A stretch of 14,153 bases of DNA from Pigoraptor vietnamica (lineage: Eukaryota; Opisthokonta; Filasterea). The DNA lies in the NCBI GenBank assembly GCA_943704525.1, contig CALSCQ010001260.1:1-14153 (forward strand), written 5' to 3'. A program made the position numbers and the translations under genes. The notes under the pieces were generated by a model that was given only the letters and a program-made list of their open reading frames with translations, was not told the DNA's origin and ran no database searches. Shown here one piece after another: positions 1 through 5,644 of the stretch (positions are counted from its first letter, which is position 1; each line of letters opens with the position of its first letter).

Positions 1-386
1 CTCTCGCCGAACACATCTTGAGCGTCTCGCAGAGCCGCGGCGTCGTGTACGTGCACTGCCGGGGAGGGCACGGGAGGGTGGGCATGGTGTCGGCCGTTGT
101 CGTTGGGCTGTGGGCGAACGCAAAAGCGGCCGAAGCCATTCGCTTTGTCGGGAAGTGTCGCGCGTTGCGAACGGACGCGTCGCGCTCATTCATTCCTACG
201 CCAGAGACGAACGGCCAAGTGGAGGCGGTTGGGCGCGTGCTGGAGTCGCAAACGACGATCCGCTGCCGGATCGGTCAGACCGCTCTTGGCTGCGAATGGT
301 GCGCGCATCGCGATTGGAGTGCGAATGAACGGCTGCTTTTGTTGAGAGAGAGAGAGAGTTTTGTTGCCGGCGGGTGTTGGCGTTTG
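1..386 (+). repeat. Left arm of terminal inverted repeat
   Basis: Positions 1-386 match the reverse complement of 13776-14153. Bases 1-115 are identical in both arms. Further inward I count about 15 substitutions (first ones near 116, 151, 188, 202 and 230), a one-base indel near 243 and a GA-repeat length difference near 344-358. The arm is therefore roughly 94% identical outside the perfect 115-bp end. It contains a phosphatase-like reading frame running inward, cut at the window edge, so the repeat probably continues outside the window. It could be the end of a large mobile element or linear replicon, a segmental inverted duplication, or a repeat at which an assembler stopped. Confidence 0.93.
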
Positions 387-572
387 TACCGAGAGCCTTT
401 GCCTCCGCCGGCGTGCTGGCTGCGCGAATGGCCTCTTGAACCGCGGCATCATCGCACTTCTGCGCCTGGAAGCAGTGCTCTGCCGTTCGCCATTCCTTAC
501 CTCCGAAGACAAAGGGACCGCGGGCGAAGTTGGAGAAGCACCCATAAGCCCCTTGCGCACTGCGGAGTGTGA
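3..572 (+). CDS. Dual-specificity/tyrosine phosphatase fragment, left copy (5' end outside window)
   Basis: The frame is open from the first bases, so the N-terminal part lies outside the window. The fragment holds the phosphatase P-loop VHCRGGHGRVG, an HC-x5-R signature with the nucleophilic Cys codon at 57-59 and the phosphate-binding Arg codon at 75-77. It is followed by helical sequence and a TPETNGQVEAV stretch that resembles the C-terminal helix of small eukaryotic dual-specificity phosphatases. Such enzymes remove phosphate from Tyr/Ser/Thr of proteins or from other phospho-substrates. Family-like sequence ends near 242. The open frame runs on to 572 without resemblance to anything I know, and passes a GAGA tract, so the true C-terminus is uncertain. 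The right copy has an extra G near this point and ends earlier. One of the two copies is therefore frame-shifted, or the fragment is a captured, non-functional gene end. Confidence 0.5.
   Translation, partial: LAEHILSVSQSRGVVYVHCRGGHGRVGMVSAVVVGLWANAKAAEAIRFVGKCRALRTDASRSFIPTPETNGQVEAVGRVLESQTTIRCRIGQTALGCEWCAHRDWSANERLLLLRERESFVAGGCWRLYREPLPPPACWLREWPLEPRHHRTSAPGSSALPFAIPYLRRQRDRGRSWRSTHKPLAHCGV
344..358. repeat. (GA)n microsatellite in left repeat arm
   Basis: A run of about seven GA units. The right arm has only about three at the equivalent place (13802-13808), so the tract has changed length since the two arms were identical. Confidence 0.85.
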
Positions 573-950
573 TGATGCTGGGCCGGGATCGCCCATTTCT
601 CAGCCAGTGAGAATGCAGCCGTGCACGGAGAGTGAAAGGCGCGTCGCGTGACGCTCTCGCAGCACCGCCCCTATTGTAGCTTTCTCCCCATCGAGAGGCG
701 CGTTTGACCCATTCAAACTCGCCATGAGCGCAATGTGTGAGTAGCGCACGATCAGTGTGAAGTCAAGACCCGGGCGCTGTGTTACCTGTTACCGAGGTGG
801 TCTGACGCACGTGACCGCCACCCACTTCGTTCAGCTCGAGGGAATCTTCCGCTTCTTCCATGCTCCGAAAGCGCAACCGCCTCGTCGCGGGAGATTCAGT
901 TGGTCGGCGGTCGCCACCGCAAAAGTGGCCCCTGGCAACCAATTTCTAGC
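387..950. other. Intergenic region, no gene seen
   Basis: This stretch lies just inside the left repeat arm. Open frames occur on both strands, but they are Arg/Ser/Pro-rich, lack recognisable motifs and overlap each other as GC-rich DNA tends to produce. I saw no tRNA or rRNA, no convincing splice-linked exons and no transposase-like sequence. It may be a subterminal non-coding region of an element or ordinary intergenic DNA. Confidence 0.5.
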
Positions 951-958
951 CGACCATC

Positions 959-970
959 GATCACGTGATC
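959..970. promoter_or_regulatory. E-box palindrome (GATCACGTGATC)
   Basis: A perfect 12-bp palindrome containing CACGTG, the core site of bHLH/bZIP-type factors. It lies 18 bp before a second palindrome (988-1001). Two perfect palindromic sites this close suggest a control region, but no gene start downstream is certain. Confidence 0.4.
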
Positions 971-987
971 TTCTTAAAATTACGCAC

Positions 988-1001
988 CTCTGACGTCAGA
1001 G
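988..1001. promoter_or_regulatory. CRE-type palindrome (CTCTGACGTCAGAG)
   Basis: A perfect 14-bp palindrome around TGACGTCA, the full cAMP-response-element consensus bound by CREB/ATF-type bZIP proteins in animals and by related factors in plants and fungi. It lies about 100 bp before the ATG of a small plus-strand ORF at 1099. Its function here is inferred from the motif alone. Confidence 0.45.
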
Positions 1002-1098
1002 AGCCGACCCGGATGTGTTGTTGTAATACCGACTCTCTGCAGCCGCGTTTTCTTCGCGTCCTTTCGCCGCTCTCCTTCTCTCCTTCGCCGTAGCGCGT

Positions 1099-1359
1099 AT
1101 GTGTGCACTGCTTCGTACGGCAGTTTACTTGTTCCGCAACCTGGACGCCAAGGCACCGCAACAAACCAAGCTTCCGTTGTCGCAACTCTGTCTCCCGACC
1201 GTGAGATTTCAGACGAGTCGCCCGCTTTCACTTAGCGCCCGGCGCTCTACAGGGGTACTGCACCCTGCGCGCTCTAGACCACTCGCCACGACTAGCCGAA
1301 ATATCGGCTGTTTGAGAGACGTCCGTCCTCCGCGACGCTCTTCTCCTTTACGTTATTAA
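1099..1359 (+). CDS. Possible small ORF, unknown product
   Basis: An 86-residue frame starting at an ATG, rich in Arg, Ser and Leu and very poor in acidic residues (MCALLRTAVYLFRNLDAKAP at the start). The composition resembles a mitochondrial presequence or a first exon, and the CRE and E-box palindromes lie 100-140 bp upstream. No domain is visible, no downstream exon could be joined with confidence, and a composition like this also arises by chance in GC-rich DNA. Treat it as a weak candidate. Confidence 0.18.
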   Translation: MCALLRTAVYLFRNLDAKAPQQTKLPLSQLCLPTVRFQTSRPLSLSARRSTGVLHPARSRPLATTSRNIGCLRDVRPPRRSSPLRY

Positions 1360-1503
1360 TTTGGCGCAATTTGTTGTGGATTTTTCATTTCGAAAACACA
1401 TGCGGCGCGGGATGAGAAAAAAAAAGGAAAGGAAGAACGCCGAAAAAAAAAAAAAATACGCACGAGATGCCACGGGAATGAGTCGTGGTGTCGGCTGCTC
1501 GGC

Positions 1504-1525
1504 GCTGTGCCAGTCGTGGCACAGC
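1504..1525. other. Perfect 9-bp stem, 4-nt loop hairpin downstream of the zinc-ribbon gene
   Basis: GCTGTGCCA and its exact complement TGGCACAGC flank a four-base loop. The hairpin sits 43 nt past the stop codon of the minus-strand gene at 1568-2479, so it would be in that mRNA's 3' untranslated region. A poly-T tract on the same strand (1446-1459) follows. No clear AATAAA was seen. It might act in 3'-end formation or mRNA stability; this is inferred from position only. Confidence 0.4.
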
Positions 1526-1567
1526 AGTGCGGCCGGCCGCCGGGCTCGGCGCTGCCCGGGCGCTGAC

Positions 1568-2479
1568 TCACTCGCTCGGCGAACGCTTTCCGCGCTTGGA
1601 GGGGGGCGCAGTCTCCTCGTCATCCTCCTCCTCCACCTGAAGGCGGCGCCGAACGCCGGGAATTGCGCTGGCGAATTCGACCGTGACGGAGAGGTGAGTG
1701 ATGCGGGAACCGTTCGGTGTCAGCGTACTCTCCAGCGCAGAGGCCAGCGAACGGGCTGCACCAGCGACCGCCACCTGAGCGTTGCTTTCGCTTGCGGCAT
1801 TCACGGGACCCGTGTTTCCGGGGGTTGTTTGAAGCGGAGGTGCCTGCGTCCGTGGGCTCGGTTGCTCGCGGTCTGGCGTACCCTCAGGCGCAGTGTCCTC
1901 TGCGATTGATAACAATTAGTGACCGGTAAGATGCCTATGAAACAGCTTTGACGTACCGCCGATGAGCTTGTTCTCATTCTTCATGCGCTGGAAGAAACGG
2001 TTGATCATGTCTCTGCAGCGCCGACTTTCGGAGTTGGCCGGCTGCTTCTCGTCCTTGGGGGCGGCCCTGGACTCCCTGAACTCATTCACAACCCAGTCGA
2101 CCCAGCGCGTGATTTCCCGCTGGTATCGCGTGCGGACGTTAGCGAAGCGGCGAAGGTTGTCTGGAGCTGTGAGGGTCGTGTAGATTATGTCCCCCGGGTT
2201 CAGATTCTCAAGCTGCCCCTTGATTTTCTCCCTGATTTCCTTCATCTCGACGTCCATGTCTTCGGCATCGTTCCCCTCCTCAGGCTGTTCGTCGACGTCC
2301 TGATCCGCGCGCTTGTCATCGTCGTTGCGTTGCGTGATCCTCGGACGACCGCCGGCCGGCGCCGGGGGGGTGCGGCCGGGCTCGCCAAAGGGATGGGCGA
2401 CCATGCTTGCGCAGCTACTGCAGATTCGGCCGCCGTCGAACGGGATGGGCATGTGGCATTGACCGCAGTGTTGCGGCAT
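1568..2479 (-). CDS. Zinc-ribbon nuclear-type protein, two exons, unknown function
   Basis: The predicted protein has 284 residues. Exon 1 is 2479-1957 and exon 2 is 1899-1568. The 57-nt intron (1956-1900) starts GTACGT, ends CGCAG and has a CTAAT branch-like site, and it joins the frames exactly (phase 1). The start is the ATG at 2477-2479; an in-frame TTG lies 12 nt upstream. A TATA box at 2514-2520 is 35-41 nt before the ATG, implying a very short leader. Four cysteines at residues 5, 8, 20 and 23 (C-x2-C-x11-C-x2-C) form a zinc-ribbon pattern. An acidic, Asp/Glu-rich stretch follows, then a helix-rich middle (DIIYTTLTAPDNLRRF onward). The C-terminus is acidic then basic (EEEDDEE...PPSKRGKR), which looks like a nuclear localisation signal. 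I do not recognise the family. It is transcribed divergently from the Hrq1-like helicase through a shared CCAAT promoter, suggesting joint expression. If the intron is retained, translation ends 12 codons later with a different tail lacking the nuclear signal. Confidence 0.7.
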
Positions 2480-2513
2480 TTTGTTGAGCAATGAATACGC
2501 CTCGAGGCATGGC

Positions 2514-2520
2514 TTTTATA
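2514..2520 (-). promoter_or_regulatory. TATA box of the zinc-ribbon gene
   Basis: TATAAAA on the minus strand, 35-41 nt upstream of the ATG at 2479. Transcription would start only about 10 nt before the ATG if the usual 25-30 nt spacing applies. Confidence 0.65.
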
Positions 2521-2544
2521 CTCTCGTGCGCCCATGTGTGTTTG

Positions 2545-2644
2545 AGTCCGTGAGGCGCGAGCGCAACTGAGCAGCCAATCAGAGAATGGAGCGCTTTGAA
2601 TCATCCAATCAGAGTGCGCGCCTTGGCTGTTATCGGCGTCAGTG
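2545..2644 (+). repeat. CCAAT repeat unit, copy 1 (left divergent promoter)
   Basis: A ~100-bp unit starting AGTCCGTGA and ending GGCGTCAGTG, with two CCAAT boxes (AGCCAATCAGAG and ATCCAATCAGAG) about 30 bp apart. It is nearly identical to units at 9742-9843 and 9854-9953 and lies in the same orientation relative to its divergent gene pair. RRCCAATSR-type boxes are NF-Y sites in eukaryotes; that these are NF-Y bound is inferred. Confidence 0.85.
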
Positions 2645-2663
2645 ACCTGCGATTATCAGAAAT

Positions 2664-2716
2664 TGAGCAGCCAATCAGATAATTGAGCGCTTCGTTAACA
2701 ATTGTTATCATCCAAT
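2664..2716 (+). repeat. Degenerate CCAAT repeat unit (left promoter)
   Basis: A diverged partial copy of the CCAAT unit: it begins GAGCAGCCAATCAG and contains TTGAGCGCTTCG and a second box, ATCCAATAAAA. The second box merges into an A/T-rich TATA-like stretch (AATAAAAATC, ~2712-2721), which may be the core promoter of the plus-strand helicase whose ATG is at 2829. Confidence 0.65.
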
Positions 2717-2828
2717 AAAAATCGTTTGCGAGATCTCTGCAATCCCGGGCGTTCACTCTGGCGACCCTAGGTTTAACACCTGCTCTGGGAGGGCCGAGCA
2801 ACTGTTGTCCGCGTTAGAAGAACGGAAT

Positions 2829-5415
2829 ATGGCGCTGGAAGGGGCGCCGGCCTTCGCACACTCGTGTGGCGCGTGCGAAGTGGCCGCAATCCACTGGCGC
2901 GCAACACTGGGCAACAGGGCGCCGTACGAATGCCAATGTCTCGCGGCCTGCCGCATCATTCAACGGAAGCATACGATTGTCGCGACGAAGACGGTATGTG
3001 TGTGGCCCTCTCATTTTGTTCGTACTCGGTTGGCTCTCATTTTCCATCATTTGCATCGGTACTGAAGGGTACAGGCAAAACCCTCGCGTACACGGTGCCA
3101 ATAATCCACTGGGCTCACGCGTCGCACTCCGACAAGTGTGCGCTAATCCTGGCGCCTACGAACGCACTCGCCGAAAACTTATGTTCGACTCTTCGCGGGA
3201 ATTTCGCTAAGGCTGGCTTGAGCGCGGACCTCGTTTCGCTCGTCGTTGGGGACTCCCAATGCGTCCCAGACCTCGGCGTCGTGCGATGCGTTGTGACGAA
3301 TCCCCACAAACTCCACGCGTTCATACTGCCTCAACACAGGGCATTCCGAGAATTTTGGCTGCGACTGCACCTCGTCGTCATTGATGAGGCGCACACGTAC
3401 GGCGGCGAGCTGGGGACGCACGTCGCGTTCGTGCTGTGGCGCCTGCGATGCGTGCTGGCTTGTCACACGGGCAGAACGCAGACTCCGACGCACGTGCTCT
3501 GTAGCGCTACCTTGGGAGAGCCAGAGTGCGCGTTGCTCGCGGCGGAACAACTCACCGGCATTGCTACTGGTCAGTGGGGCGTCATACGTGAGACGAATGA
3601 CTGTCCTCAGAGGCGCCGCCTGTTCGAAGTGCGGTGAGTTCGTTGGAGCATTCTGTTCAGTGCATATGCCGCAAAAGTGCATTTCTGTGCGTGCGTGTGC
3701 CGTATTGCATTCCAGAACCGTTCTCTAAGTCCTTCACACTTTCACGACAGGGCGCCGGAGGACCCCGCGCAGTCCCTTGAATACGCCGTCGACCTGCTCG
3801 TTCGCGCAGTCAGCCGCGGGTATCGAACAATCCTGTTCGTGTCGACGCGAGAACAGGCGGAAATCGCGTTTGCAATGGCGGGCGCGCGTGCGCATGCCTA
3901 CGGCGTCGAGCCTTCGACTGTGACGTGCTACCGCGCTGGCTACGCCCCTCCGATTATCCAGGCCATCGAGTGCCACATATTCGGCGGAGCGATTCGAGGG
4001 ATTATCAGCACGTGCGCGCTGGAACAGGGCATACACATCGACGGACTCGACGTCACCATCACCCACGGATACCCGCCGTCACACGCGAGCTTCAGGTGTG
4101 CTGCGTACGTTCTTGCGGCCCCTGCTGCCAATTGACGCCCGTCGGCTAACCCATGATCACGCGGGACAGGCAGCAGGTCGGGCGCTGTGGTCGCGAGCCC
4201 TCGAGCATCGGTCTCTCTGTGTTTGTTCCCACGCTAAAGGTGCGCGACATCTTCGTCGCCGATCATTTTCAAGAGTTTAACGAGCGTCCCCTCGATCCCG
4301 TCTCACTCTGCACCGTGGCCGTCGCCACTGTCGCCTACCGACACGTTGCGCAAGCTTCGCACGAGCTGGCTCTCGACGCGGCTGCCGTACCTCCGATCCC
4401 GCTTCATGCGCCGCTACAGCAAATTGCGAGCCCGACGTTCATGAGCGCTGTCCGCGCGGGCAAGAGTGGGGCGACGGGCGCGTTCAATCTCTTCGATTCG
4501 GAGGAGACCGTCGCAATGAGCGTCCTGGTCGAGCCGGCGCATAGCAATGGGGTGGCAACCTACCTTCCCCTCGACGAGCTTTCTGCGCACGCCGCCGACT
4601 CGCTCAAGGTCGGCTCTTTGGTCCTTTGCCGCGCTGCCATCTTCCGCGTCGATGACATTGTGGTCGGCGTCGAACCGCCCAAGAAGACGTTGCGCGTGTC
4701 GCGCGTTGATCTCCTGACGCAATCTACGGCGCCGTCGCGGGGCATGACAAGGTGCAAGCCGCACACGAATGCGCGCTTTCTCGACAGCGGCGGACTACCT
4801 GACGCGTCGTGCCCATGGCCGGCGTATCGCACGCAAGTGGCGCTCTGGAAGACATATGATTGCTGGCGCGTCACCAATCCGCTCACCGGCGCGGACGAAC
4901 CCTACGACGAGCCGCCGTTGCACGGTGCGCCACGCACGCTCACCGGCGTTGCGTTTGTTCTTAGCGTCTCCGCCGTACAGAACCTGAGCTCGCACGGACA
5001 CTCTGACAGGCGCATCGTTCAGGGCCTCGTCGCTCTTGTGAGCGCAATCTCGAATGTGATTGCGCGCAATAACATGTCGCGGGGGACAGAGGCGCACATT
5101 CTCTTCCCGCGTGAGGGTCGTATGGAGCACGGGCGCGAGGACTTTGTGGATGGGTACGTGCACCCGAAAGTGGCCGCGGTCTGCTTCGTCGGGCGGCGGA
5201 CGATTGACGACACGGCCGGCCTGGCACGTGACGTCGTGGAGTATGACGCTCGTGAGTACGCCGCGACGATTATGCGCGCGTGGGGGCAGCTGCGGATGAT
5301 CCTCTCTGAGTGTTCGTGCGACGACGGCTGCTTTGAGTGCGTGCCGCAATGCTGCGGCAAGCGTGATGCGTTGGTAGCGTGGTGGGGTGGGTGCTCTTCA
5401 TCGGCGGCTGGCTAG
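2829..5415 (+). CDS. Hrq1/MrfA-like SF2 DEAH helicase with DUF1998/MZB C-terminus, four exons
   Basis: Exons 2829-2993, 3068-3633, 3751-4095 and 4170-5415 give 773 residues; introns of 74, 117 and 74 nt begin GT and end AG. Splicing rebuilds conserved motifs: Walker A ATKTGTGKT spans intron 1, and motif VI QQVGRCGR begins right after intron 3. Other motifs: APTNALAE (Ia, ~residue 84), DEAH (161-164), SAT (~202), FVSTREQAE (IV), GIISTCALEQGIHID (V, ~328). After motif VI the sequence follows the Hrq1/MrfA pattern (SLaiLv-like, then a Pro-Leu-Asp segment). The C-terminal cluster CSCDDGCFECVPQCC (~741-755) matches the DGC-x2-C signature of the DUF1998/MZB metal-binding domain. Hrq1 (RecQ4-related) and MrfA are 3'-5' DNA helicases of crosslink and damage repair. 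The N-terminus is short, with no ubiquitin-like or XPF-binding extension. The start is the first in-frame ATG. An ATTAAA poly(A)-type signal lies at 5462-5467. Exact substrate here is unknown. Confidence 0.9.
2994..3067 (+). other. Spliceosomal intron 1 of the Hrq1-like helicase
   Basis: GTATGT donor and CTGAAG acceptor, 74 nt, phase 0. It lies inside the Walker A motif. Removing it is the only arrangement I found that gives an intact A-x-x-T-G-x-G-K-T motif, which makes the splice assignment strong although the acceptor lacks a long pyrimidine tract. Confidence 0.88.
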
Positions 5416-5461
5416 GTTTTATGAGCCGTTCTGCGTGCGCCTTGTCTCTTCCAATAAGTGC

Positions 5462-5467
5462 ATTAAA
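5462..5467 (+). promoter_or_regulatory. Candidate poly(A) signal ATTAAA after the Hrq1-like helicase
   Basis: ATTAAA followed by further A residues, 47 nt downstream of the helicase stop codon, in the 229-bp gap between the two convergent enzyme genes. It is the second most common poly(A) hexamer in animals. No equally clear signal is seen for the opposing gene. Confidence 0.4.
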
Positions 5468-5644
5468 AAACGCATCTCCTGGTCTCACACGCGCTCTATT
5501 CGGAAGACTTCTCAGACACTATGGCGCACACTTAGAGAGCGCAGCCGTGGCGAGGCCGACACAGTACGTTTTGCCGGCGGCGCTTGCAAACGTTGGCGAA
5601 AGCGGCTATTGCAACCGAGGCAAACCAAGTCGATCACGCATCCT

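Noticed and set aside
186-596. Minus-strand open frame over the left repeat, and the similar plus-strand frame 13407-13958
   Set aside because: Both are antisense shadows of the phosphatase fragment; the similarity between them only reflects the inverted repeat.
387-1567. tRNA, rRNA or transposase gene in the gene-poor left region
   Set aside because: No cloverleaf with an acceptor/T-loop pair, no rRNA core sequence and no DDE- or HUH-type motif could be found by reading both strands.
1361-1909. Plus-strand open frame of 182 codons with a Lys-rich start
   Set aside because: It crosses the poly-A tract and the hairpin, and overlaps exon 2 of the minus-strand zinc-ribbon gene, which has splice-supported continuity.
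2805-2829. A TTG start for the Hrq1-like helicase (and TTG starts at 2491 and 9649)
   Set aside because: Each has a proper in-frame ATG a few codons downstream; eukaryotic genes seldom start at TTG.
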